Source of the DNA: CAYXOX01 sp964466745
GTDB taxonomy: Bacteria; Pseudomonadota; Alphaproteobacteria; Rhodobacterales; Rhodobacteraceae
Assembly (NCBI GenBank): GCA_964466745.1
Contig: CAYXOX010000018.1
Location: 1 to 31,271, forward strand
DNA length: 31,271 nt
Direction: 5' to 3'
Below are positions 23,434 through 30,598 of the stretch, piece by piece. The notes beneath the pieces are model-generated. The model made no database searches, had not been told where the DNA came from, and was given only the letters and a program-made list of their open reading frames with translations. The translations under genes and the position numbers were made by a program. How positions within the stretch are numbered: the stretch's first letter is position 1; each line of letters opens with the position of its first letter.

Positions 23434-23954
23434 CCAGACCCCTCCCCAGCGGACCGGCGCAACATACGTTCGCGGCGGGGATTGTCCAGAAGCGCGGTTC
23501 TCGGGATCAGGCTTGGGGGGAAAGGCCTCGACGCCGCGCATTGGGTGGGGGCTGTTACGCACGGCGCCGAGGGAAGCCATTCCAGCTACACCGCCGTTCT
23601 CCCCCATCGCCATGGCCGATTTGCGGAGCGAACGGGGCAAGATTTGGGCTTTCCATCCGGGCAACGACAATCGCCGTTTCACGGCCCACGGCCCACGGCC
23701 CACGGCCCACGGCCCACGGCCCACGGCGTGTCATGGCCAGCCGTCGCCAAGGAGGATCCACTCGCCCTGCCCAACGCGCCGAATGCCCTCCGCAGCTTGG
23801 CCGTCTCGCCCCGGCCACCGGGCCAGCCTGGCCACGGGCCTGGCCATCCTCCGTACCGGCCAGGAAGGCCAAAGTGGCGCCGGCTGCGCAACACCGCCTT
23901 CACGGCGCCCCTGACTGGGCCGCCTGGCGATCCGGTTGGCAGTGAAAAACGCCG
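23434..23954. other. 521-nt non-coding region between the RbaW-like and GGT genes
   Basis: This gap has open frames on both strands, but they are made of repeats and arginine/proline-rich sequence and match no family. The GGT gene's leader and promoter should lie in the left part (about 23434-23620, less GC-rich). The centre holds a heptamer array (23681-23727) and the right part many GGCC motifs, including the short palindrome GGCCAG-C-CTGGCC at 23821-23833. I see no RNA gene. Confidence 0.6.
23681..23727. repeat. Heptamer tandem repeat, ACGGCCC x 6 plus a partial unit
   Basis: Six exact copies of ACGGCCC run from 23681 to 23722, followed by ACGGC. The seven-base unit shifts frame at every copy, which is why it stays open in all frames without meaning a protein. 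Such arrays change length by slippage. Confidence 0.93.
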
Positions 23955-24413
23955 TCAGGCCGCGTCGAGCAGGATGCGGAAACTCAGGTCGTTCACGTTG
24001 CCCCGGCGCCGGTAGCTCAGATCGTCCGCCAGCCTGTTCACGAGGAACCAGCCGAACCCGCCCTCCGGAAGCTCCTCGAGCGGCACGTCGAGCGGCCTCG
24101 GCGCGCCGCGGGGCAGGCGGCCGCCGGGCATCGGCCCGCCGAAATCGCGCACGCACACGGCAAGGCCGCGCCGGCACCACGCCGCGCGCAGCAGGATGGC
24201 GCCATCGTCCTGCCCGCAGTAGGCGTGCTCGACGACGTTGTTGAGCACCTCGGCGACGACAAGCTCGACGGTGGCGGCATCCTCCGCAAGCAGCCCCGAC
24301 GCGGCGAGCCACGCCTCGAGCTTGGCGAGGCTTTCGCGGACGGCTGCGGGGGTGGCGCACAGAAGGGCCGAGAAGCCCGAAGGGGCCCGGCCGTGGCGCT
24401 CCTGCGCCGTCAT
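23955..24413 (-). CDS. RsbW/RbaW-like anti-sigma serine kinase (HATPase_c)
   Basis: A 152-residue GHKL-fold ATPase. The N-box is EVLNNVVEHAY (55-65), the G1 region DFGGPMP (90-96), and the G2 loop PEGGFGWFLVNRLAD (116-130). Such kinases bind a sigma factor or another partner and phosphorylate a STAS antagonist. That antagonist is the gene immediately upstream, with ATGA overlap at 24410-24413, so the two form one operon. In Rhodobacter capsulatus the similar pair RbaW/RbaV controls gene transfer agent production and other traits. Orthology is likely from neighbour order but not proven. The partner sigma factor and the PP2C phosphatase are not in this window. Confidence 0.87.
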   Translation of the reverse strand: MTAQERHGRAPSGFSALLCATPAAVRESLAKLEAWLAASGLLAEDAATVELVVAEVLNNVVEHAYCGQDDGAILLRAAWCRRGLAVCVRDFGGPMPGGRLPRGAPRPLDVPLEELPEGGFGWFLVNRLADDLSYRRRGNVNDLSFRILLDAA

Positions 24414-24781
24414 GCGCTGGCCGAACGGACCGGCGACGCCAGCCCATCCTCGGTGCAGGCGTGGATCACGAAGACCGAATCGAGCTGCGTGAGCGCGAAC
24501 ACCTTCCGCACGATGGGCGTGAGCCCCGCGAGCTCGAGCGGCCGCTCGGGGCCGAAGAGCTTGCGCGCGGCGACGATGGCCCCGAGCCCGCTGGAATCGA
24601 TGAACTGCACGCCGGAAAGATCCAGCAGCACGCGGGAGGGGTCGCGGGAAAGAACCCCGCGCATGGCGTCCTTGAAGCGGATCGCGGAAAGCGCGTCGAT
24701 CCGGTGTTCCGGCACGGTCAGCACCAGCGTGTCGCCGGCCTCCCGGATGCCGAGTTCCATCGGTTGGTCGGGGCGGTGCAT
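24410..24781 (-). CDS. STAS-domain anti-sigma factor antagonist (RbaV-like)
   Basis: A 123-residue STAS protein. The phosphorylation site DSSGLG has its serine at about 63, preceded by LLDLSGVQFI. The C-terminal half (LAGLTPIVRKVFALTQLDSVFVIH) is the usual helix-strand of the fold. When unphosphorylated it should bind the kinase encoded next and free the target. ATG 24781 is used; ATG 24760 (MELGI) is also possible. It is divergent from the methionine sulfoxide reductase gene, with 96 nt between starts. Confidence 0.9.
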   Translation of the reverse strand: MHRPDQPMELGIREAGDTLVLTVPEHRIDALSAIRFKDAMRGVLSRDPSRVLLDLSGVQFIDSSGLGAIVAARKLFGPERPLELAGLTPIVRKVFALTQLDSVFVIHACTEDGLASPVRSASA

Positions 24782-24853
24782 CTGCCTTCTCTCCCTGTCT
24801 GCGGGACCTGCGCGGCCCTGGGCCGTGACGCGCGGTAGGCTAGACGCCCGGGG

Positions 24854-24867
24854 TTACCATTCGGTAA
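24854..24867. promoter_or_regulatory. Palindrome TTACC-ATTC-GGTAA between divergent genes
   Basis: A perfect 5-bp-arm inverted repeat lies about 73 nt upstream of the STAS gene start and 11 nt before the reductase start. TTACCAT resembles a degenerate CtrA half-site (TTAACCAT). An operator or a CtrA-related site is possible; so close to the reductase start, it could block that gene's initiation. Confidence 0.4.
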
Positions 24868-24877
24868 GAGCGCGCCG

Positions 24878-25342
24878 ATGATCGATTACCCGTCCCTTGC
24901 CCGCCGCCTCGACAGCCTGACCGCAGGCGAGGACGACGCCGTCGCGCTCATGGCCACCGTGGCCTGCGAGGTGCATCATTCCGACGACCGCTTCGACTGG
25001 ACGGGGTTCTACCGCGTCGTGGCGCCCGGGCTGCTGAAGATCGGGCCCTACCAGGGCGGGCACGGCTGTCTCGTGATCCCGTTCGCGCGGGGCGTCTGCG
25101 GCGCCGCCGCCCGCACCCGGGAACCCCGGATCGTGGACGACGTGACCGCCTTCGAGGGGCACATCGCCTGCGCCGCGTCCACCCGCTCCGAGCTGGTGCT
25201 GCCCGTTTTCGGGTCCGGTGGCGCGCTCATCGGCGTGTTCGATATCGACAGCGACCGCCCGGCCGCTTTCACCCGGCACGACGCCGAGGCGCTGGGCGCG
25301 ATCCTCGCCCGCATCTTCGCGTCGGTCGGGGCGCCGGCGTGA
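24878..25342 (+). CDS. msrC: Free methionine-(R)-sulfoxide reductase (GAF fold)
   Basis: A 154-residue GAF-domain enzyme that reduces free methionine-R-sulfoxide with thioredoxin. Characteristic stretches: WTGFYRV, GPYQGGHGCLVIPF, GVCGAAA, GHIAC and GVFDIDSDRPAAF. The three expected cysteines are at 64, 74 and 98; in known enzymes two near the active site form the catalytic disulfide. The acidic active-site residues SE (about 104-105) and DID (about 122-124) are kept. The Asp that often follows the third cysteine is Ala here. The stop overlaps the RluA start (GTGA), so the two genes are coupled. Confidence 0.92.
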   Translation: MIDYPSLARRLDSLTAGEDDAVALMATVACEVHHSDDRFDWTGFYRVVAPGLLKIGPYQGGHGCLVIPFARGVCGAAARTREPRIVDDVTAFEGHIACAASTRSELVLPVFGSGGALIGVFDIDSDRPAAFTRHDAEALGAILARIFASVGAPA

Positions 25343-26010
25343 GCGCACCGGCAGCTCCGCCCGGCCCCGGCTACGCGCCTCCCGCGGAGCCGATCCGGCT
25401 GCTTCACGAGGATCACGAGCTGATCGTCGCGGAAAAGCCCGCCGGCCTCCTGTCGGTGCCCGGCAAGGGCCCCGAGCTGGCCGACTGCATGATGTCGCGG
25501 CTTGCCGAGGCCTTTCCCGAGGTGCTGCTCGTGCACCGGCTCGATCGCGACACCTCGGGCGTGATGGTTTTCGCGCGTACGCCCCATGCCCAGCGGCATC
25601 TCGGCCTGCAGTTCGAGAAGCGGCGCGTGGGGAAGGCCTATGTCGCCCGGGTCGAGGGCGAGGTGGCCGGCGCTTCGGGGATCGTCGATCTGCCCCTCGC
25701 GGTGGACTGGCCCAACCGTCCGCGCCAGAAGGTGGATCACGCGGCGGGCCGCGCCGCCCGAACGGGGTGGAAGGTGACGCGCCGCCGGCCCGGGGAAACC
25801 CGGATGCGCCTGACCCCGGAAACCGGGCGTTCGCACCAGCTGCGCGTTCACATGCTCGCGCTCGGCCACCCGATCCTGGGGGATCCGCTCTACGCCGAGG
25901 GGCCCGCGCGCACCGACCACCCGCGCATGATGCTCCACGCCGAAACGCTCAAGCTGCGCCACCCGGACGGCGGGCGGGGCATGCGCTTCTTCTCCCGCTG
26001 CCCGTTCTGA
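25339..26010 (+). CDS. rluA: RluA-family pseudouridine synthase
   Basis: A 223-residue enzyme without an S4 domain, which fits the short RluA type (dual 23S rRNA/tRNA position 746/32 specificity in Escherichia coli). The catalytic aspartate is D69 in HRLDRDTSG; KAYVARVEG and TGRSHQLRVHMLALGHPILGD are the further family motifs. The GTG start at 25339 overlaps the reductase stop. The target site is assigned by family size only; other RluA-family targets are possible. A GC-rich hairpin follows 10 nt after the stop. Confidence 0.9.
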   Translation: MSAPAAPPGPGYAPPAEPIRLLHEDHELIVAEKPAGLLSVPGKGPELADCMMSRLAEAFPEVLLVHRLDRDTSGVMVFARTPHAQRHLGLQFEKRRVGKAYVARVEGEVAGASGIVDLPLAVDWPNRPRQKVDHAAGRAARTGWKVTRRRPGETRMRLTPETGRSHQLRVHMLALGHPILGDPLYAEGPARTDHPRMMLHAETLKLRHPDGGRGMRFFSRCPF

Positions 26011-26019
26011 GCGCCCGCG

Positions 26020-26036
26020 GGGCGGCCGGGCCGCCC
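26020..26036. terminator. Hairpin between convergent rluA and the aldehyde dehydrogenase gene
   Basis: GGGCGGCC (26020-26027) and GGCCGCCC (26029-26036) are perfect arms around one base. The rest of the 169-nt gap (26011-26179) is extremely GC-rich with further short palindromes. There is no T-run. Confidence 0.4.
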
Positions 26037-26179
26037 GGCCCCGGCCCCGGTGCGCGCAGAGCCCTGCGCCTCGCGAGGGGAGCCGCCCGCGCCCGCGCCC
26101 GCGGCACGGGATCGCCTGTCCTTCCCCGATGCCGGCCGGCCTCGTCCGGCACCTGCCGGTCCGGTCGCGCCGCCGGGCG

Positions 26180-27610
26180 TCAGCCCTCCGGCCAGCCCGT
26201 CACGGCCTTGATTTCGATGAATTCCTCCACGCCGTATTCGCCGGCCTCGCGGCCGTTGCCGCTCTGCTTGTAGCCGCCGAAGGGCGCACCGCGGGTCACG
26301 GAGCGGTAATTGGTCTGGATCACGCCGGCCCGCAGCCGCCGCGCCATCCGGACCCGCTTCTCGTCGTCGGTGGTCTGAACATAGTCCTGCAGCCCGTAGG
26401 GCGTGTCGTTCGCGATGGCCACGGCCTCCTCCTCCGTCTCGAAGGGGATGATCGAGAGCACCGGCCCGAAGATCTCCTCCCGCGCGATCGTCATGTCGTT
26501 GTGCACGTCGGCGAACACCGTTGGGCGCACGAAGTAGCCGCGGTTGAGCCCGTCGGGCCGCCCTGGTCCGCCCGCCACCAGCCGGGCACCCTCGGCGATG
26601 CCGCTCTCGATGTAGCCCTGGATCTTCTCGTACTGCGCGGCGCTGATGACGGGGCCGATATGGCGGCCGGCCTGGCTTGCCGGGCCAACCTGCGTCGCTT
26701 CCGCCGCGGCGCGCGCGGCCTCCACGGCGGCCTCGTAGATCGGCCGTTCCACCAGCATCCGCGTGGGCGCGTTGCAGCTCTGCCCGGAGTTGGAGAAGCA
26801 CATCTTCGCCCCCCGCTCGGCAGCCCCCTCGGGTGCGTCGTCAAAGAGGATGTTGGCGCCCTTGCCGCCCAGTTCCAGCGTGACGCGCTTGAGCGTTTCG
26901 GCCGCCGCGCGGCTGATCGCCTTGCCGGCGCGGGTGGAGCCGGTGAAGGAAACCATGTCGATGCCGGGATGCGCGGAGAGCTGGCTGCCCACCCCGGCCC
27001 CGTCGCCGTTGACGAGGTTGAAGACGCCCGGCGGAAAGCCTGCCTCGTGCACCGCCTCGGCGAAGAGCGCGGCCGAAAGCGGCGCCAGTTCGGAGGGCTT
27101 GAGAACCACCGTGCAGCCCACCCCCAGCGCCGGAGCGACCTTGAGCGCGACCTGGCTCGTCGGCCAGTTCCAGGGCGTGATGAGCGCGCAGACGCCCACG
27201 GGCTCCTTGACGATGCGCTCGCCGGGCGCGCGGTCGTATTCCCACACCATCTCGCGCAGGGCGTCGAGCGTGCCCTCTATCTCGTAGCTGCCGGCCGGTG
27301 TCTGCGAACGGCGCGAGAAATCCGCCGGGGCGCCCATCTCCAGCGAGATCGCCTCGGCGATGGCCTCCTTGCGGGCGTCATAGGCGGCGACGAGCCGCTC
27401 CAGCGCCGCGATCCGCTCGGCGGGCGGGGTCTCCGCCCAGGCGGGGAAGGCGGCCTGCGCGGCGGCGACGGCGCGGTCTGTATCTGCCTGCCCGCCCAGC
27501 GAGATCACCCCCACGGGCTCCTCGGTGGAGGGGTCGATCACCTCGAGGTCGTGCGGCGCCGCCGGAGCGACCCAGGCGCCGTCGATGTAGAACTCCCTGC
27601 GTTCGATCAT
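26180..27610 (-). CDS. NAD(P)-dependent aldehyde dehydrogenase
   Basis: A 476-residue enzyme of the ALDH superfamily that oxidises an aldehyde to the acid. Visible sites: ITPWNWP (about 144-150) with the oxyanion asparagine, KPSE (171-174) for the coenzyme, FTGSTRAGK (222-230), general base E246 in LELGGK and nucleophile C279 in SGQSC. EEIFGPVL follows at the C-terminal side. The closest known types are broad aldehyde or gamma-glutamylaminobutyraldehyde-like enzymes; the substrate is not determined. It is divergent from the peroxiredoxin gene. The start is ATG 27610, with an AGG-rich site (GGAGGCTACC) upstream. Confidence 0.92.
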   Translation of the reverse strand: MIERREFYIDGAWVAPAAPHDLEVIDPSTEEPVGVISLGGQADTDRAVAAAQAAFPAWAETPPAERIAALERLVAAYDARKEAIAEAISLEMGAPADFSRRSQTPAGSYEIEGTLDALREMVWEYDRAPGERIVKEPVGVCALITPWNWPTSQVALKVAPALGVGCTVVLKPSELAPLSAALFAEAVHEAGFPPGVFNLVNGDGAGVGSQLSAHPGIDMVSFTGSTRAGKAISRAAAETLKRVTLELGGKGANILFDDAPEGAAERGAKMCFSNSGQSCNAPTRMLVERPIYEAAVEAARAAAEATQVGPASQAGRHIGPVISAAQYEKIQGYIESGIAEGARLVAGGPGRPDGLNRGYFVRPTVFADVHNDMTIAREEIFGPVLSIIPFETEEEAVAIANDTPYGLQDYVQTTDDEKRVRMARRLRAGVIQTNYRSVTRGAPFGGYKQSGNGREAGEYGVEEFIEIKAVTGWPEG

Positions 27611-27681
27611 GGTAGCCTCCAGCGTTGCAACTCGGTGCGGACACTCTCACCCCGCGCGCGGCGGCGCAAGCGGCCCGGCGG

Positions 27682-27710
27682 TGGCACGCCGGGGCCGGGG
27701 TGCTTATGTG
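27682..27710 (+). promoter_or_regulatory. Possible sigma-70 promoter of the peroxiredoxin gene
   Basis: TGGCAC (27682-27687), 17-nt spacer, TATGTG (27705-27710). The -10 is reasonable and the -35 weak. It would give a leader of about 30 nt with GAGGAGG as ribosome binding site. Confidence 0.3.
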
Positions 27711-27745
27711 GAGCCCGTCGAAACGCGAAACCGAGGAGGCACGAC

Positions 27746-28399
27746 ATGGGCCTGCGCATCAACGACACCGTACCCGATTTCACCGCCGCGACCAGCCAGG
27801 GCGAGATCAGCTTCCACGAGTGGATCGGCGAAAGCTGGGCGATCCTGTTCTCGCATCCGAAGGATTTCACCCCCGTCTGCACCACCGAGTTCGGCGCCGT
27901 GGCGCAGCTTGCGGAGGAATGGGAAAGGCGCGGCACGAAGGTGATCGGCGTGTCGGTGGACGGCGTCGACGAGCACATGGGCTGGATCGGCGACATCGAG
28001 AAGGTGGGCGGCGCGACCGTGGGATTTCCGATCATCGCCGACGAGGATCTCGCCGTCTCCAAGGCCTTCGACATGCTGCCCGCCGAGGCCTACCTGCCCG
28101 ACGGCCGCACCCCGGCCGACAGCGCCACCGTGCGCTCGGTGTTCATCATCGGCCCCGACAAGAAGCTCAAGCTCTCGATGACCTACCCGATGAACGTCGG
28201 CCGCAACTTCGCCGAGGTGCTCCGCGCGCTCGACGGGCTGCAGACGGCGGCGCGGGCCGGCGTGGCGACCCCGGCCAACTGGGAAGTGGGGCAGGATGTC
28301 ATCATCCCCACCACCGTGTCCGACGAGGAGGCCCGCGCGAAGTTCGGCGCATTCGAGACGAAACTGCCCTATCTGAGGGTCACGAAGGCACCCGGCTGA
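27746..28399 (+). CDS. 1-Cys peroxiredoxin (Prx6 type)
   Basis: A 217-residue thioredoxin-fold peroxidase that reduces hydrogen peroxide and organic or phospholipid hydroperoxides. The peroxidatic cysteine is C45 in FTPVCTTE; no other cysteine exists, so it is a true 1-Cys enzyme that needs an external reductant. The extended C-terminal domain (about 165-217, including PANWEVGQDVIIPTTVSDEEA) is the Prx6 dimerisation part. ATG 27746 follows GAGGAGG by 6 nt. It is divergent from the aldehyde dehydrogenase. The pairing makes sense for detoxifying lipid peroxides and the aldehydes they yield, but shared regulation is not shown. Confidence 0.94.
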   Translation: MGLRINDTVPDFTAATSQGEISFHEWIGESWAILFSHPKDFTPVCTTEFGAVAQLAEEWERRGTKVIGVSVDGVDEHMGWIGDIEKVGGATVGFPIIADEDLAVSKAFDMLPAEAYLPDGRTPADSATVRSVFIIGPDKKLKLSMTYPMNVGRNFAEVLRALDGLQTAARAGVATPANWEVGQDVIIPTTVSDEEARAKFGAFETKLPYLRVTKAPG

Positions 28400-28472
28400 A
28401 GCGGGCGCGCGCCGGGGCGGTCCGGGTGTCCGCGCCGGCGGTTGGCGGGCGCGATGCAGGGGGCGGCCGGGC

Positions 28473-28487
28473 TTAACCGGGCCGTAA
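28473..28487 (+). promoter_or_regulatory. CtrA-like site ahead of the chemoreceptor operon
   Basis: TTAA-CCGGGCC-GTAA matches the full CtrA site TTAA-N7-TTAA with one mismatch. It lies 55 nt before the small-protein start. In Rhodobacterales CtrA drives many motility and chemotaxis genes. Confidence 0.45.
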
Positions 28488-28541
28488 GGAGCGGGGAGGT
28501 AACGGGGGCTGAACGTCCCTCGCTTCCCGTGGAGAACGCCC

Positions 28542-28829
28542 ATGCCCGTCTTTGCCGTCCTGCCCGCCCTGGCGGGTCTCGCGCTTGCCCCCGCCCTCGT
28601 GCTGGGCGCCGCCGCGCCGCGCGAGGGGGCGCCGGTGCTCGTGATCGCGCCGGGCGCCGCGGCTGTGGTGGAGGCGGCGGGCGGGCAACTCGTGGGCCTC
28701 TCCCGGGCGCCGCTCGCGGTGCTTGCCGCGGCCGACGCGCCGGGCTTCGCCGCGCGGCTGCGGGCGGCGGGCGCGTGGTCGGTTCACGATGGCGAACGGC
28801 TCGCCGTGCTGTGCGGGGCCGGCTCGTGA
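28542..28829 (+). CDS. Small hydrophobic protein upstream of the chemoreceptor
   Basis: A 95-residue protein. The N-terminus (about 1-25, MPVFAVLPALAGLALAPALVLGAAA) is a membrane anchor or signal peptide. The rest is alanine-rich with a repeated V-L-V-I-A-P-G pattern and one cysteine near the end. No family recognised. Its stop overlaps the chemoreceptor GTG as GTGA, and GGAG lies upstream of ATG 28542, which supports real translation coupled to the receptor. Confidence 0.65.
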   Translation: MPVFAVLPALAGLALAPALVLGAAAPREGAPVLVIAPGAAAVVEAAGGQLVGLSRAPLAVLAAADAPGFAARLRAAGAWSVHDGERLAVLCGAGS

Positions 28830-30598
28830 GCCGCGGGGAGGATCGCGCAGCCCTGCCCCGGGCGCAGGCCCGGGCGGCGCGCCTTCTGGCCCTCGGCGCG
28901 TGGTGCCTCGCGCCGTTGCCGCCCCTCGCGGCCCACGCTGCGGGCAACGCCGTGCCGCTGGCCCTCGCGGGAGGCATTCTCATGGCGGTGCTCGCCGAAG
29001 CCGGGCTGCGGGCCCCGCCGGTCTGGGCGCGGGTGGCGGTGGCCCAGGCGCTTGTCGGGCAGACGGCCCTCGTCACCGCCGCGCTCGCGGGCCACGGCTG
29101 GCAGGTCGACAGCCACATGCTCTTCTTCGCCGTGCTCGCCGCCTGCGTGATGCTGGTGGACGTTCGCGCGATCCTGCTCGCCGCCGGGGCCATCACGCTG
29201 CACCACGTGGGGCTCAGCGTGGTGATGCCTGCGCTCGTCTACCCCGCGGCGGGTCTCGTCTCCGATCTGCTGCGCTCGGTCGGCCATGGCGCGATCCTCG
29301 CCATAGAGACGACGGCGCTGGTGTTCGCCGTGCGCCAGCGCCTCGCCCTCGATCGCGAAGCGACCGGTCGGGAGGAGGCGGTGCGCGCGGCGCTGGAGGC
29401 GGCGGAGGCCGGCCGCGCCCAGGCGGAGCGTGCCGGCGCCGAGGCGGCAGAGGCCCGCACCCGAAGCGAAGAGGCCTCCCGCTCCGCGGAGCAGGCGCTC
29501 GCCGATCTCGAAGCCGAGACCGGCCGCGCCCGCCAGGCCGCCGAGGCGGCCCGCGCCGCGGAGGCCCGCGAAGCCAAGCGCATCCGGGAAAGCGCCGAGC
29601 GGCAGGAGGCCGTCGTGGCCGCGCTTCGCGAAGGGCTCGGCCGCCTTGCGCGCGGCGACCTCTCGGTCAGCCTCGAGGGGCGCTTCGAGGATGAGTTCGA
29701 GGATCTGGGGCGCGATTTCGAAACCACGGTCCGCTCGCTTCAGCAGGCCATCGGCGATGTCGGCAGCCGGACCCGTACCATCACCGCCGAGGTCGACGCG
29801 CTCGCCGCGGCGGCCGACAGCCTGGCCCGCCGGACGGAACGGCAGGCCGCGACCCTGGAGGAGATCTCCGCCGCGGTCACCGAGCTGGCGGAAAGCACCG
29901 GAGGCGCGGCGCAGAACGCCGGCACTGCACGGGATCTCGTGACGCGGGCCCGCGGGGATGCCGAGAGCGGCGTGGCGGTGATGGCCGAGGCCATGGGCGC
30001 CATGGAGCGGATCGAGAAGGCTTCGCGCCACATCCACAAGGTGACCGAGGTGATCGACCATATCGCCTTCCAGACAAACTTGCTCGCCCTCAACGCCGGC
30101 GTCGAGGCGGCGCGGGCGGGCGATGCCGGGCGCGGCTTCGCCGTCGTCGCCGCCGAAGTGCGCGGGCTCGCGCAGCGCAGCTCCGAGGCCGCCAGCGAGA
30201 TCAACCAGCTCATCGTCGACAGCGAGGCGCAGGTGAAGGAAGGCGTGCGACTGGTGGGAGAAACCGGCACCGCGCTGGGCGAGATCAAGACAGCCGTCAC
30301 CGACATCGCCCGGCGCGTCACCGAGATCGCGACCTCCTCCGAGGAGCAGTCCGTCGCGCTCACAGAGATCAACACCGCGCTGGCCGAGCTCGACAGCGTG
30401 ACCCAGCACAACGCGGCGATGTTCGAGGAGGCGACGGCGTCGAGCCAGATCCTCGCCAGCAACGCTGCAGAGCTGGCCGCGGCGATGGAGCGTTTCGCGC
30501 CCGCACCCTCTTCCGCGCCTCGCACGGGCGCGGGCCTGGCGGCGGGTGCGGGCGGCGACACCCCGGTGGGGCGCGGCGCCGGCCGGCGCGCGGCCTGA
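28826..30598 (+). CDS. Methyl-accepting chemotaxis protein with polytopic membrane sensor
   Basis: A 590-residue receptor. The N-terminal 180 residues hold about six membrane helices, with LHHVGLSVVMPALVYP near the last, and no periplasmic ligand domain. A long alanine/glutamate coiled coil (about 185-270) contains a HAMP-like LARGDLSVSLEGRFEDEFEDL. The cytoplasmic signalling hairpin has the CheA/CheW tip IAFQTNLLALNAGVEAARAGDAGRGFAVVAAEVRGLA (quoted in parts: IAFQTNLLALNAG, RGFAVVAAEVRGLA). Methylation-helix glutamate/glutamine pairs flank it. There is no CheR-binding pentapeptide at the C-terminus (ends GRRAA). The start is GTG 28826, overlapping the preceding gene. It senses through the membrane segment, perhaps redox or membrane state. 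Confidence 0.92.
   Translation: MSRGEDRAALPRAQARAARLLALGAWCLAPLPPLAAHAAGNAVPLALAGGILMAVLAEAGLRAPPVWARVAVAQALVGQTALVTAALAGHGWQVDSHMLFFAVLAACVMLVDVRAILLAAGAITLHHVGLSVVMPALVYPAAGLVSDLLRSVGHGAILAIETTALVFAVRQRLALDREATGREEAVRAALEAAEAGRAQAERAGAEAAEARTRSEEASRSAEQALADLEAETGRARQAAEAARAAEAREAKRIRESAERQEAVVAALREGLGRLARGDLSVSLEGRFEDEFEDLGRDFETTVRSLQQAIGDVGSRTRTITAEVDALAAAADSLARRTERQAATLEEISAAVTELAESTGGAAQNAGTARDLVTRARGDAESGVAVMAEAMGAMERIEKASRHIHKVTEVIDHIAFQTNLLALNAGVEAARAGDAGRGFAVVAAEVRGLAQRSSEAASEINQLIVDSEAQVKEGVRLVGETGTALGEIKTAVTDIARRVTEIATSSEEQSVALTEINTALAELDSVTQHNAAMFEEATASSQILASNAAELAAAMERFAPAPSSAPRTGAGLAAGAGGDTPVGRGAGRRAA

Noticed and set aside
23681..23727. CRISPR-like array
   Set aside because: The unit is only 7 bp with no spacers and no cas genes nearby.
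23868..23880. GGCCAAAGTGGCG shared with the right arm of the 4155-4250 repeat
   Set aside because: A 13-base match is expected by chance in a GC-rich 31-kb window, and the remaining arm sequence is not present.
23381..23914. Possible repeat protein over the ACGGCCC array
   Set aside because: The heptamer gives open frames in several registers on both strands. No start signal or homology supports translation.
21838..24015. A 725-codon plus-strand frame opposite the GGT gene
   Set aside because: No recognisable domain; the minus-strand GGT explains the region and the frame runs through the heptamer repeat.
27683..27705. Sigma-54 site starting TGGCAC before the peroxiredoxin
   Set aside because: The TGCTT that could serve as the second half is not at the required 5-nt spacing.
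26129..27745. In-frame extension upstream of the peroxiredoxin
   Set aside because: It is antisense to the aldehyde dehydrogenase; GAGGAGG and the canonical MGLRINDTVP start fix the gene at 27746.
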